A stretch of DNA of 64,000 bases from Telluria antibiotica (GCF_011682055.1 NZ_JAAQOM010000017.1:62001-126000); one strand, 5' to 3'; positions 42,632 to 54,205 are shown, counted from the first letter of the stretch. The notes: a model not told the origin generated them from the letters alone. Made by a program: numbers and translations.

Positions 42632-43344
42632 AGCATATGTTGGCGCTGGCCGCCGCGTTGGTCGCAACCACGTGGGCGCAGGCGGAAACGCCGGACGAGG
42701 CGCGCGTGCACAAGCTGGTGGAACCGCGCATGGGCAGCAACGTGAAGGTCGACGCCGTGACCAAGACCGGCTACGGCGGCTTGTACGAAGTGCGTTCTGG
42801 TGCCGACATCTTTTACACGGATGCCGGTGCGCGCTACATGTTCGTCGGGAAGATCGTCGACCTGACGACCTTGCAGGACCTCACGCGCGCGCGCGCGGAC
42901 GAGCTGGCCGCGATCCGCTTTGCCGACCTGCCGCTGGACATGGCGATCAGGACCGTCAAGGGCAACGGCCAGCGCGTGATGGCCGTGTTCGAGGATCCGA
43001 ACTGCCCCTACTGCCGCAAGCTGCACCAGACCTTGGGCCAGATCGACAACGTGACCGTCTACACGTTCCTGCTGAATATCCTGTCGGACGATTCGGCCGC
43101 CAAGTCGAAGAACATCTGGTGCGCGCCCGACCGCTCGCTCGCGTGGCAGCAGTGGATGACGGAAGCGAAGCCGGCGCCGGGCGCGCCGGCCGCTTGCCCC
43201 ACGCCGAACGAGCAGGTGCTGGCGCTGGGCCGCAAGCTGCACGTGCAGGGCACGCCGACGATCTATTTCGCCGACGGTTCGCGCAGCGGCAGCGGCTTCG
43301 ACGCGGCGACCCTCGAAGCGCGCCTGCGCCACGCGGCCCGCTGA
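42628..43344 (+). CDS. dsbC: DsbC-type periplasmic thiol:disulfide isomerase
   Basis: A 238-residue exported protein (signal peptide to about AQA-ET) with an N-terminal dimerisation domain and a thioredoxin fold. The active site is C126-PY-C129 in FEDPNCPYCRKL, with the cis-proline loop in VQGTPTIYFADG. It repairs wrong disulfides in secreted proteins. Coupling to a lipase-chaperone-like gene suggests both help fold one exported enzyme. Confidence 0.88.
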   Translation: MKHMLALAAALVATTWAQAETPDEARVHKLVEPRMGSNVKVDAVTKTGYGGLYEVRSGADIFYTDAGARYMFVGKIVDLTTLQDLTRARADELAAIRFADLPLDMAIRTVKGNGQRVMAVFEDPNCPYCRKLHQTLGQIDNVTVYTFLLNILSDDSAAKSKNIWCAPDRSLAWQQWMTEAKPAPGAPAACPTPNEQVLALGRKLHVQGTPTIYFADGSRSGSGFDAATLEARLRHAAR

Positions 43345-43348
43345 AACG

Positions 43349-43374
43349 ACAAATGCGCCCGCGGGCGCATTTGT
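43349..43374. terminator. Hairpin between convergent dsbC and parC
   Basis: A perfect twelve-base inverted repeat (43349-43360 with 43363-43374) with ACAAATG at its outer edge lies between the stop codons of dsbC and parC. It can act as a terminator in both directions. Confidence 0.7.
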
Positions 43375-43403
43375 TCAGGTCATTCAGGTCACGACGAAGG
43401 CGC

Positions 43404-45743
<2,340 letters not shown>

Positions 45744-45775
45744 GATCTTTAATGTTCGATTCTATCGAGGCTGCA

Positions 45776-45842
45776 CGCGTGGGCTCGGGGAGCCCACCCT
45801 ACGTTGCATGCGATTGTAGGGTGGGCGCCCTGTGCCCACGCG
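45776..45842. repeat. REPIN-like inverted repeat pair between parE and parC
   Basis: Two inverted 28-base units (complement at 45776-45803, direct at 45815-45842) with an 11-base loop lie between the parE stop (45854) and the parC start (45743). The second unit has T for C at its first base and GCGCCCTG in its centre. The pair belongs to the same family as 4571 and 17041. Confidence 0.86.
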
Positions 45843-45853
45843 CTACGTGCGTA

Positions 45854-47854
45854 TCAGATATCCGCTTCCGTCTCGTTCCCGTGCTCTTCCAGCCACGCCC
45901 GACGAGCGGCGGCTTCGCCTTTACCCATCAGCATGTTGAAGCGCGCCGACGATTCGGCCAGGCCGTAGTCGCCGAGCGCCACCGGCAGCAGGCGGCGCGT
46001 GTCCGGGTTCATCGTCGTTTCCCACAGCTGCTCGGCGTTCATCTCGCCCAGGCCCTTGAAGCGGGAAATGCTCCACACGCCTTCCTTGAGGCCTTCTTTC
46101 TTCAGCTTGTCCTCGATGGCGAGCAGTTCGCCGTCGTCCAGCGCGTACAGCTTCTGGATCGGCTTCTTGCCGCGCGCCGGCACGTCGACGCGGTACAGCG
46201 GCGGGCGCGCGACGCACACGTGGCCGTTCCTGAAGAGGGCGGGGAAGTGCTTGAAGAAGAGCGTGAGCAGCAGGACCTGGATGTGCGAGCCGTCCACGTC
46301 CGCATCGGAGAGGATGCAGATCTTCCCGTAGCGCAGGCTCGACAGGTCCGGATTGTCGTCCGGGCCGTGCGGGTCGACGCCGATCGCCACCGCAATATCG
46401 TGGATCTCGTTGTTGGCGAACAGGCGGTCGCGGTCCGTTTCCCACGTGTTGAGGACCTTGCCGCGCAGCGGCAGGATGGCCTGGAATTCCTTGTCGCGGC
46501 CCATCTTCGCGGAGCCGCCCGCCGAGTCGCCCTCGACGAGGAACAGTTCGTTGCGCGTGATGTCCGTCGATTCGCAGTCGGTCAGCTTGCCCGGCAGGAC
46601 GGCCACGCCCGACGACTTCTTCTTTTCGACTTTTTGCAGCGAGCGCAGGCGCGACTGCGCCTGCTTGATGACGAGTTCCGCCAGCTTGCGGCCGTATTCG
46701 ACGTGCTGGTTCAGCCACAGTTCGAGCGGCGGCTTGGTGAACGTCGACACGAGTTTCACGGCGTCGCGCGAGTTCAGGCGTTCCTTCGTCTGGCCCTGGA
46801 ATTGCGGGTCGAGCACCTTCGCGGACAGCACGAACGAGACGCGCGCGAACACGTCTTCCGGCAGCAGCTTGACGCCCTTCGGCAGCAGCGAATGCATCTC
46901 GACGAAGCCCTTCACGGCGCCGAACAGGCCGTCGCGCAGGCCGGATTCGTGCGTGCCGCCGCTCGGCGTGGGGATCAGGTTGACGTACGATTCGCGCACG
47001 ACGGCGCCTTCTTCCGTCCACGCGACGACCCACGCCGCGCCTTCGCCTTCCGCGAAACCTTCGTCGCCCGCGGCCGCGTATTGCGCGCCTTCGAACAGCG
47101 GGATCAGCGTCTGGCCGCCGCCGGCCGTCTGCGCCAGCGCTTCCGTCAGATAGCCGCGCAGGCCTTCGTCGTAGCGCCAGGTCTGCTTGTCGCCCGTCTT
47201 CGCATTGGTCAAGGTGACGGTGACACCAGGCAGCAGCACGGCCTTCGAGCGCAGCAGGCGCTGCAGCTCGCTCATCGGGATGTTCGGCGAATCGAAGTAT
47301 TTACCGTCCGGCCAGGCGGTGACGCGCGTGCCGTTCTTCTTGCCGCCGCGCTCGAATGGTTCCGACGTCAGCGGCTCGATCACGTCGCCGTCGGCGAACA
47401 CGAGCTTGTGCATGCCGTTGCCGTCGTCGTCCTTGCGCCACACGGTGATCTCGAGACGCTTGGACAGCGCGTTCGTGACGGACACGCCCACGCCGTGCAG
47501 GCCGCCCGAGAACGCGTACGCGCCGCCGGAACCCTTGTCGAACTTGCCGCCCGCGTGCAGGCGCGTGAACACGATCTCGACCGTGGACACGCCTTCTTCC
47601 GGATGCAGGCCGACGGGAATGCCGCGGCCGTCGTCCTCGACGGTGATGGAGCCGTCCGCGTTCATCGTCACGTCGATGTTCTTGCAGTAGCCGCCCAGCG
47701 CCTCGTCCGAGGCGTTGTCGATCACTTCCTGGATGATGTGCAGCGGATTCTCGGTGCGGGTGTACATGCCCGGACGCTGCTTGACGGGCTCCAGTCCTTT
47801 CAGGACGCGGATGGATGATTCGCTGTAATCGGGTGCGGGTTTCTTGGTGGCCAT
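45854..47854 (-). CDS. parE: DNA topoisomerase IV subunit B
   Basis: A 666-residue ParE. The GHKL ATPase domain has EVIDNASDEALGG, VEDDGRGIPVG and SGGLHGVGVSVTNALS. The transducer domain follows, and the TOPRIM domain has ELFLVEGDSAGGSA and ILSDADVDGSHI. The C-terminal GLGEMNAEQLWETTMNPDTR contacts ParC. It precedes parC by 110 bp. A LexA-like box lies about 120 bp before its start. Confidence 0.97.
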   Translation of the reverse strand: MATKKPAPDYSESSIRVLKGLEPVKQRPGMYTRTENPLHIIQEVIDNASDEALGGYCKNIDVTMNADGSITVEDDGRGIPVGLHPEEGVSTVEIVFTRLHAGGKFDKGSGGAYAFSGGLHGVGVSVTNALSKRLEITVWRKDDDGNGMHKLVFADGDVIEPLTSEPFERGGKKNGTRVTAWPDGKYFDSPNIPMSELQRLLRSKAVLLPGVTVTLTNAKTGDKQTWRYDEGLRGYLTEALAQTAGGGQTLIPLFEGAQYAAAGDEGFAEGEGAAWVVAWTEEGAVVRESYVNLIPTPSGGTHESGLRDGLFGAVKGFVEMHSLLPKGVKLLPEDVFARVSFVLSAKVLDPQFQGQTKERLNSRDAVKLVSTFTKPPLELWLNQHVEYGRKLAELVIKQAQSRLRSLQKVEKKKSSGVAVLPGKLTDCESTDITRNELFLVEGDSAGGSAKMGRDKEFQAILPLRGKVLNTWETDRDRLFANNEIHDIAVAIGVDPHGPDDNPDLSSLRYGKICILSDADVDGSHIQVLLLTLFFKHFPALFRNGHVCVARPPLYRVDVPARGKKPIQKLYALDDGELLAIEDKLKKEGLKEGVWSISRFKGLGEMNAEQLWETTMNPDTRRLLPVALGDYGLAESSARFNMLMGKGEAAARRAWLEEHGNETEADI

Positions 47855-47972
47855 GCTTGATCTTCAATCATTCGAATGCTGCGCATTCTATCTTGTCGGG
47901 CGGCAAATAAGCGAAGCGGGCCGCGCGAGACGTTATTGTTTTGGGAGGCGGAATACGATGTGCGGGCAAAAC

Positions 47973-47992
47973 AACTGTATGGAAATACAGTA
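47973..47992. promoter_or_regulatory. LexA-like (SOS) box
   Basis: CTGTATGGAAATACAG at 47975-47990 has the LexA form CTG-N10-CAG with symmetric TGTAT and ATACA arms. Over 20 bases (47973-47992) it matches the enterobacterial consensus at 16. It lies between parE (leftward, start 121 bp away) and the amidotransferase gene (rightward, start 147 bp away). Confidence 0.5.
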
Positions 47993-48138
47993 TTCTTGCC
48001 TGCCAAGCGCAAGTTTGCAAGCACTCGTTGCGTGGATTGCTCAGTCGGCGGCATCCCGGCATCCTGGTGTTCATTACTAAAACGATATTTTTTACAAATC
48101 CGAATCGTGCGCGACCGGCGCAAGGATATATTGAGATC

Positions 48139-49128
48139 ATGGCTCAGGACAATGACAAGCACGCTGACAAGCCAAGCGAACCCGACCCGCTGCAGGACGG
48201 CCCGTCGGGTTCGCCGCGCGTGCCTGACCGTCGTACTGGGAGCCGCGCGTCGCGCTACCTGCGCACGGACGACACCCCGCTGAGCCTGGCCGGCCGCGTG
48301 CTGCGTTCGCGCTGGCGCGCCCTGAGCGATAAATTCAATCGCGACTTCATGCGGCGCACGCTGCGCATCGGCGTGTCTGCCCGCATCTTTCACCCGGAAC
48401 CGGGCGCACTGGGCTTACGCAGCAAGAACCTGCAATATCTCGAGGAATCGATCGCGCAATGGGTGATGTCGCGCGACGTGCTCGTGTTCATGGTGCCGAC
48501 CGTCAACACGAACGGGCTGCTCCACCCCAGCAACATCACGATGCGTCATTATGCGCGCCACCTGGACGGCCTCGTGCTGCAGGGCGGGGCGGACGTGTCG
48601 CCGATGACGTATTCCGAGGAGCCCACGCGGCCGGAGTGGAGCGGCGACCGCGCGCGCGACGTGTACGAGCTGGAACTGCTGCACGAATTCGTCGACGCCG
48701 GCAAGCCCGTGCTGGGCATCTGCCGCGGCTGCCAGCTGATCAACGTCGCGTTCGGCGGCACCCTCCACCAGGACGTGGCCACGGACGTGCCCGGCGCCCA
48801 GCCGCACGTGCACGACCTGTACGATGCGCACCGCCACGCCATCGTGTTCCCGCAGGGCTCGTCATTGCGCAAGATGTTCCCCAGGCACGAGCGCGCCGTC
48901 GTGAACTCGATCCACCACCAAGCCGTCAAGGACCTCGGGCGCGACATCCACGTGGAAGCGATGTCGGAGCCCGACGGCATCGTCGAGGCCATCCGCTACC
49001 AGCGCGCGCCGTTCGTGATGGGCCTGCAATGGCATCCGGAATTCCACCGCGCCAAGGGCGGCGACCTTCTCGACTGTACGCCAGTGCTCGATGAATTCCT
49101 GCGCGCGGCGCGTGAAACACGCCTCTGA
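48139..49128 (+). CDS. Gamma-glutamyl-GABA hydrolase-like class I amidotransferase protein
   Basis: A 329-residue protein of the PuuD/peptidase C26 group, which hydrolyses gamma-glutamyl bonds. The triad is C195 (LGICRGCQLINVAFGG), H299 and E301 (GLQWHPEF). GLVLQGGADVSP is also typical. An N-terminal extension of about 70 residues, polar and proline-rich, precedes the catalytic domain and is unusual. The ATG at 48139 is the first that keeps this extension. Polyamine breakdown is the usual context, but no other puu gene is near. Confidence 0.85.
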   Translation: MAQDNDKHADKPSEPDPLQDGPSGSPRVPDRRTGSRASRYLRTDDTPLSLAGRVLRSRWRALSDKFNRDFMRRTLRIGVSARIFHPEPGALGLRSKNLQYLEESIAQWVMSRDVLVFMVPTVNTNGLLHPSNITMRHYARHLDGLVLQGGADVSPMTYSEEPTRPEWSGDRARDVYELELLHEFVDAGKPVLGICRGCQLINVAFGGTLHQDVATDVPGAQPHVHDLYDAHRHAIVFPQGSSLRKMFPRHERAVVNSIHHQAVKDLGRDIHVEAMSEPDGIVEAIRYQRAPFVMGLQWHPEFHRAKGGDLLDCTPVLDEFLRAARETRL

Positions 49129-49251
49129 TTTTCGCTTGTCGCTTTCTTGGGCACCTCGAATAACTGGAGGTTTTGCGCGGCCGGGCTGAAGAATTGAGCG
49201 TGGTCGTACTTTTTGGGGCCAAAGATCGGCAAACCATGGGGCTGTTGCGCC

Positions 49252-49280
49252 GCCCAATGGCCTGCGTCGGCCCATTGGGC
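49252..49280. terminator. GC-rich hairpin after the amidotransferase gene
   Basis: GCCCAATGGCC (49252-49262) pairs with GGCCCATTGGGC (49269-49280) with one bulge. It lies near the decayed transposase and 120 bp after the previous stop codon. There is no clear T run; it may belong to the insertion sequence end instead. Confidence 0.4.
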
Positions 49281-49292
49281 GCACCTCGGGCG

Positions 49293-49766
49293 TCAGAACG
49301 CCTCGATCCGCGCCTCCCTCAGGTGGCGCAGCCGCCTGAGGTTGCAGGCCGCCGCCTTCCGGTTCAAATGCAAGGTCGCGCGCCAAACCGATGCCGCGCA
49401 ACGCCTTGCCACCCATCTCGGCCAGCCGGGCAAGGCTGGCATTGGCGACATCCGGCACATCCTCGGCATGATTGGTGTCGTGCTCGCTCGCCGTGCTGCC
49501 CCTGAGCTTGCGGATCAGCTTGTAGCGCTTGTCCGTATTGGCCGACAGCTCGTAGCCGAAACAGGACTGCCATGCTTCCTGGTCCAGCGCGCCTCGATGT
49601 CCTTTTGGCTCCGTTTTGACGGCGACCGGTCGGCCGGCATGGCGTTGTCCTCGACGATGGACTTTTCTTCCTTGTTCAGGGACTGCTTGGGTACCTGGAC
49701 GATGCTCGCGTCGATGATCTGGCCGCCAGCGCCACGTCGTCAGCAATGTTTCGGAAGCGGCATCAT
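49293..49766 (-). pseudogene. Decayed IS5-family transposase
   Basis: Reading the minus strand in changing frames gives IS5-type transposase pieces: GGQIIDASIVQVPKQ and QKDIEARWTRKHG in one frame; FGYELSANTDKRYKLIRK and STASEHDTNHAEDV in another; then EMGGKALRGIGLAR, followed by HLNRKAAACNLRRL in a third. At least two frameshifts, one in-frame stop and an internal deletion are visible, and the N-terminal half is missing. No active transposase can result. Terminal inverted repeats were not found, so the element's borders are uncertain. Confidence 0.8.
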
Positions 49767-49864
49767 GCAACCGCCGAGGTTTTTCGAGGTTCCCATTCAT
49801 GCCCCTTCCGGCCACGCCCGCCGATCCTGGGGTATCAGCACTCAGGGAAAGCAAATCATTACGG

Positions 49865-49870
49865 TATACT
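49865..49870 (+). promoter_or_regulatory. Candidate -10 box of the diguanylate cyclase gene
   Basis: TATACT matches the -10 hexamer at five of six bases and lies 21 bp before the start. AAAGGAAA at 49880-49887 is the ribosome binding site. No good -35 hexamer is visible. Confidence 0.35.
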
Positions 49871-49891
49871 TATGGTTCTTAAAGGAAATTA

Positions 49892-52800
49892 ATGTTGCCT
49901 GTTGCATTGCTTTATCGTCATATCAGCGTTGTCTTGGCCGTCATCGTGCTGACGGCACTGGTGCTGTTCGCTCCGGCTAGCCGGGCTGCGGACGCGCAAG
50001 AGCCTTGGACTGACATGGCCTATCCCTCGTTCCGTCACCAGGCCGATACAGCCTTCGCCTTCGGCACCGCCTTCGCTCAAGACCACGCCGGATTTATCTG
50101 GATGGGTACCCAGACCGGGCTGGTGCGCTGGGACGGCGTGCGCGCGCGCCGCTACAGGGCAGACGCCAATAAGCCCGGTTTCCTGCCCAACGGTTATATC
50201 CAGGCCATGTTGGTGGACCGTGAGGGGCGTCTGTGGGTCGGCACCAGCGCCGGCGGGTTGGCCCGTTACGATCCCGGGCGCGATGCGTTCGTCACGATAG
50301 GCACCGGTCCCCAAGGATTGAGCAACGCGCGCGTGTCGGCGCTGGCCGAGGATGGCGATGGCGGCATCTGGGTTGGCACGGGAGGAGGGCTGGAACGTAT
50401 AGGCGCCGACGGCCGTGTGTACGCCGCCGCCAGCGGCGCCCCGCAGGTCGCCGCCGCCTCGCTGCCGCAGGGCGGCGTCGACGCGCTGCTGCGCGATGCG
50501 GCGGGGGGGCTGTGGATCGGCACCCGGGGTGGCCTGTACCACCGTGCCAACGACCGCTCGCCGCTGAAGGTGGTGCCGCTGGCCGCGCCGGGCCAGTCGG
50601 AACCCGCCGTCATTTTGCTGCGCCAGGACAGCGCCGGGCACATCTGGGTCGGTACCCGCGACAGGGGCGCGTTCTCGCTCGACGCGGACGCGCACCCGCA
50701 TCGGGTGGTGGCGCGCGATGGCAGTCTGGCCCTGCAGGTTGGGCGAATCTTCGCCATGGTCGAGAAGTCGCCAGGCATCCTATGGTTCGGGATCGAAGGC
50801 GGCGGCATCCTGGAGCTCGATCTGGCGCATGGACGGACCCGTCGCATCCTCCACCGAGCCGACGTCACCGACAGCTTGTACGATGATGAGGTGCAGGCAT
50901 TGTTCCGCGCGCGGGGCGGGCAGATATTCGTCGCTACGATACAGGCCATGAGCGTACACGACGTGGTCCCGCAAGGATTCCTTACGATCCGCACCATCGG
51001 TCCCGACGGTGCGAAAATGAACGCACACCAGCTGCTGGTGCGGCCCGACGGGCGGGTGTGGATGGGCACGGTCGGCGGTGTCATCCGCGTCATCGATCCG
51101 TTGCGCGGCGAGGTCGGCGTAATCCATCCACGGGCCGATGCCACCGGCGGCGGTCTACCCGGAGGCCGGGTGCTGGCGCTGCTGAACGGTCCCGGCAACA
51201 GTGTCTTCATCGGCACTCAGCAAGGGCTATTCCGCAGCGACGACGACGGTCGTCATGTGCGACGTGTCGCCGTGCCTACGCGTCCCGCTACCGCCGCGGT
51301 CTGGGCGCTCGGCTACCGCGACGGCGTTCTGTGGGTGGGCGGCCTCGACGGTGTGTGGCGACTGTCGCTGGGTCGCGGTGGCGACCTCACGGTGCTGCGC
51401 CACGAAGAAGCGTCACTGGGCGACGCGCGCGTGGCGCAGATCCTGCCGCTGCCCGATGGCTCGGCATGGCTAGGCACGCGCGCCGGCCTGGCCCGCCTGC
51501 CGGCAGGCGGGCCGGTCGAACTGTTGCCCACCGACGCCGCCGACGCCACCCGCGTGCCCCCCGGCTTCGTCTCCTCGCTCGCGCTGGATCGCCAGGACAG
51601 GCTGTGGCTCGCGACGTATGGCAACGGCGTCGCCGTGCTCGAACGCACCGACAGGGCCGGGCGCCGCTGGTTCCGCCGCATCGGCATGGCCGAGGGACTA
51701 CCCGACAGCGGCGTCAACAAGATGGTGTCCGGCCGCGACGGGGCCATTTGGCTCAGCACCGACAATGGCCTGGCGCGCATCGACCCGGCCACGCTGGCGG
51801 TGCGCAAGTTGGGCGAGGCCGAGGGCGTGCACATCCCGACTTATTGGGGAGACTCGGGGGCGCTGGCGGCCAACGGCGATATCCTGTTTGGGGCTCCGAC
51901 CGGCCTCACCGTCGTGCGGCCGGGGAGCCTGCGTCAGCGCCACGACAACGCGCCGGTCGCCGTCACCCGCATCGTGCTGGGTGAGCGCAAGCTGCCCGCA
52001 GCCCCCTTCAACCTGGGCGCGAAGGCGTCGGCGATCCTGACGATCGCCCCGGACGACCGCGAACGCGGCTTCTCGCTGGAATACACCGCGCTCGATTTCG
52101 CCGCTCCCGGCAGCAAGCGCTACAGTTACCGTCTGGCCGGCTTCGATCGCGACTGGATAGACGCCGACCACGTCTTGCGCCGGGTCAGTTACAACAACCT
52201 TCCGCCGGGCGACTACACGCTGCAGCTGCGCAGCAGCGAACCCGACGGCGGCGCGCCGGTCCAGCTCGACGTGCCGGTGCGTGCCCTGCCCATGTGGTAC
52301 CAGCAGGGGTGGGTGCCCGCGCTGGCGGCGTTGGCCTTGGCGGCGCTGTTTGCCGGCCTGATGCAGGCGCGGACCTCGCTGCTGCGCCGACGCCAGCGCG
52401 AACTGGAAGCCATGGTGGCGGAACGCACCTCTGAACTGCGCGCCACTCAGGCGCGCCTGGAAACCATGGCCTACGGCGATGCGCTTACCGGGCTACCCAA
52501 CCGCAGGCTGTTCGCCGACGAGATCCGGCGCATGGCCGCCCAGGTCCAGCGCGACGGCGTGCCGTTCACGCTGTTGCTGATCGACCTGGATCACTTCAAG
52601 CACGTCAACGACACCCTCGGCCACGACGCCGGCGACGCGCTGTTGGTCGAGGCGGCCGAGCGGTTGCGCCACGCGGTGCGCGAGGCGGACCGCGTGGCGC
52701 GCCTGGGCGGCGACGAATTCGCGGTGCTGCTGGCGCCGGGCAGCGACGCCGCCATCAGTGGCCAGATCTGCCAGCGTATCGTCGGCAGCATGGCGCGTCC

Positions 52801-52966
52801 CATCCAGTACGGCGCGGTCGAGATGCGTGTCGGCGTCAGCATCGGCGGCGCAAAATTTACCGGCGAGGGCAACGTCGACACGCTGTACAAGGCGGCCGAC
52901 CTGGCGCTGTATCAGGCCAAGGCGGCTGGCCGCAACACCTGGCGTATCGCCGGCCCGGTGGTGTGA
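49892..52966 (+). CDS. Sensor diguanylate cyclase with two-component-sensor propeller repeats
   Basis: A 1024-residue membrane protein that should make cyclic di-GMP. It has an N-terminal signal or anchor helix, then many Reg_prop beta-propeller repeats (QDHAGFIWMGTQTGLVRWDG, DREGRLWVGTSAGGL, DGAIWLSTDNGLARID). A Y_Y_Y domain (SLEYTALDF, YSYRLAGFDRDWIDAD), a membrane helix (about residues 805-830) and a short coiled coil follow. The C-terminal GGDEF domain has R-L-G-G-D-E-F with GGDEF at 939-943. R930-E-A-D933 five residues upstream is an inhibitory I-site. The periplasmic propeller probably senses a sugar or polymer product. The gene lies next to the IS remnant and has no partner regulator. 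Confidence 0.93.
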   Translation: MLPVALLYRHISVVLAVIVLTALVLFAPASRAADAQEPWTDMAYPSFRHQADTAFAFGTAFAQDHAGFIWMGTQTGLVRWDGVRARRYRADANKPGFLPNGYIQAMLVDREGRLWVGTSAGGLARYDPGRDAFVTIGTGPQGLSNARVSALAEDGDGGIWVGTGGGLERIGADGRVYAAASGAPQVAAASLPQGGVDALLRDAAGGLWIGTRGGLYHRANDRSPLKVVPLAAPGQSEPAVILLRQDSAGHIWVGTRDRGAFSLDADAHPHRVVARDGSLALQVGRIFAMVEKSPGILWFGIEGGGILELDLAHGRTRRILHRADVTDSLYDDEVQALFRARGGQIFVATIQAMSVHDVVPQGFLTIRTIGPDGAKMNAHQLLVRPDGRVWMGTVGGVIRVIDPLRGEVGVIHPRADATGGGLPGGRVLALLNGPGNSVFIGTQQGLFRSDDDGRHVRRVAVPTRPATAAVWALGYRDGVLWVGGLDGVWRLSLGRGGDLTVLRHEEASLGDARVAQILPLPDGSAWLGTRAGLARLPAGGPVELLPTDAADATRVPPGFVSSLALDRQDRLWLATYGNGVAVLERTDRAGRRWFRRIGMAEGLPDSGVNKMVSGRDGAIWLSTDNGLARIDPATLAVRKLGEAEGVHIPTYWGDSGALAANGDILFGAPTGLTVVRPGSLRQRHDNAPVAVTRIVLGERKLPAAPFNLGAKASAILTIAPDDRERGFSLEYTALDFAAPGSKRYSYRLAGFDRDWIDADHVLRRVSYNNLPPGDYTLQLRSSEPDGGAPVQLDVPVRALPMWYQQGWVPALAALALAALFAGLMQARTSLLRRRQRELEAMVAERTSELRATQARLETMAYGDALTGLPNRRLFADEIRRMAAQVQRDGVPFTLLLIDLDHFKHVNDTLGHDAGDALLVEAAERLRHAVREADRVARLGGDEFAVLLAPGSDAAISGQICQRIVGSMARPIQYGAVEMRVGVSIGGAKFTGEGNVDTLYKAADLALYQAKAAGRNTWRIAGPVV

Positions 52967-53052
52967 CTAATATTGCAGCGAAAGCAATGAATCCTGCGGG
53001 CGGCTGAGGTGACGGGCAGTATGCTCGCACCATTCGGCCAGGTGCCCTGTGA

Positions 53053-53505
53053 TCAAAACGGCAGCGGCCGGCTGTGGACGATGCTTTTCATCACGAGGGT
53101 CGATCTCAAGCGCAGGACGTTCGGTAACGTCGACAGGCTGTCGTCGTACAGCTTCTGGAACGCGGCGACATCCGTGGTGACGATGTTCAGGATGTAGTCC
53201 GGATCGCCGAACAGGCGCTGCGCCTGGATGATTTCGGGCACACTCGGCACCGATTCCTCGAAGGTGCGCACGCTGTCCCGGTCAGTTGCCTTCAGGCTGA
53301 CGAACACGATGGCCGCGAAATTGAGGCCGACGGCCGCCGGATCGATGGTCGCCCGGTAGTCGGCAATGATCCCCGCGTCTTCCAACGCGCGCACGCGTCG
53401 ATGGCAGGGAGACAGGCTCAGGCCGATGCGTTCTCCCAGGTCGGTGAGAGAAAGTCGCCCGTCCTTTTGAAGTTCCGCAAGAATCTTCCGATCGTAATCA
53501 TCCAT
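53053..53505 (-). CDS. Lrp/AsnC-family regulator
   Basis: A 150-residue regulator with an N-terminal helix-turn-helix (LSLTDLGERIGLSLSPCHRRVRALEDAGII) and a C-terminal RAM ligand domain (IVFVSLKATDRDS, RLFGDPDYILNIVTTDVAAFQKL). It is divergent from a LysE-type exporter, the classic arrangement for amino-acid-responsive control of an efflux gene. Confidence 0.93.
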   Translation of the reverse strand: MDDYDRKILAELQKDGRLSLTDLGERIGLSLSPCHRRVRALEDAGIIADYRATIDPAAVGLNFAAIVFVSLKATDRDSVRTFEESVPSVPEIIQAQRLFGDPDYILNIVTTDVAAFQKLYDDSLSTLPNVLRLRSTLVMKSIVHSRPLPF

Positions 53506-53587
53506 ACGGGAGATGTTGCCTCATCTGGCCTTTCTTTGCCAAGAGTTAGGCAGCACATTTTTCTGGTACCGCGTTACGCTGTCCGGC

Positions 53588-54205
53588 ATGAATACGCATA
53601 CGCTCCTGCTGTTTTCCGCCACCGTGCTGCCGCTGGTGTGCACGCCCGGCCCGGACATCCTCTTCATCGCTTCGCAAGCGATGTCCGGCGGGACGCCGGC
53701 CGGCCTGCGCGCCACGACCGGCGTGCTGCTCGGCTATTGCGTCCATTCCTTTCTCGTTGCGCTCGGCCTCGCTGCCGTCGTGGCGGCGTCGCCCGTCCTG
53801 TTCGAGGTGATCCGCTGGGTGGGGATCGCGTACCTGGTCTACCTCGCGTCGAAGCTGATCCGGGCGGCGCTGCGCTCCGGCGAACTCGTCGTTTCGCAAG
53901 GGCAGGTCACGAACCAGCTCTACAAGGGTTTCCTCACGTCCCTGCTCAATCCGAAAGGGATGATGGTCTACGTCGCCATCCTGCCCCAGTTCATGGACAG
54001 GCGCGGGAGCAATGCCACGCTGCAGGCGGTCGTCCTGTCGGCGGCCTTCATGTTCTGGTGCGCGGTCGTGTACGCCGCGGTAAGCCTGAGCCTCGGCCGG
54101 GTGGGGCGGCGCCGGCTCAGCGGCAGGCGGCGCCGGATGATCGATGGCTCGGCCGGCGGCATGGTGCTGGTTGCGGCTGGGTTCATGGCCCTCGTGCGTC
54201 AATAG
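53588..54205 (+). CDS. LysE-family amino acid exporter
   Basis: A 205-residue RhtB/LysE-type permease with about six membrane helices. The family signature TPGPDILFIASQAMSGG is near the N-terminus, and FLTSLLNPKGMMVYVAILPQF is the conserved middle block. The ATG at 53588 fits the usual start. It is probably under the Lrp-type gene divergent to it. A basic stretch (RVGRRRLSGRRRRM) lies before the last helix. Confidence 0.92.
   Translation: MNTHTLLLFSATVLPLVCTPGPDILFIASQAMSGGTPAGLRATTGVLLGYCVHSFLVALGLAAVVAASPVLFEVIRWVGIAYLVYLASKLIRAALRSGELVVSQGQVTNQLYKGFLTSLLNPKGMMVYVAILPQFMDRRGSNATLQAVVLSAAFMFWCAVVYAAVSLSLGRVGRRRLSGRRRRMIDGSAGGMVLVAAGFMALVRQ

Larger units (their letters stand above)
49129..49891. 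mobile_element. Insertion-sequence remnant region
   Basis: A 763-bp stretch with no intact gene between the amidotransferase and the diguanylate cyclase. Its centre is the IS5-family transposase remnant. The flanks (49129-49250 and 49770-49860) show no recognisable gene and may hold degraded element ends. No target-site duplication could be identified by eye. Confidence 0.6.

Noticed and set aside
47844..48283. Short overlapping frames between parE and the amidotransferase gene
   Set aside because: No ribosome binding sites or recognisable protein pattern; they conflict with one another across strands.
49213..49980. A 255-residue plus-strand frame over the IS remnant
   Set aside because: It is the antisense of transposase pieces, which are clearly readable on the minus strand.
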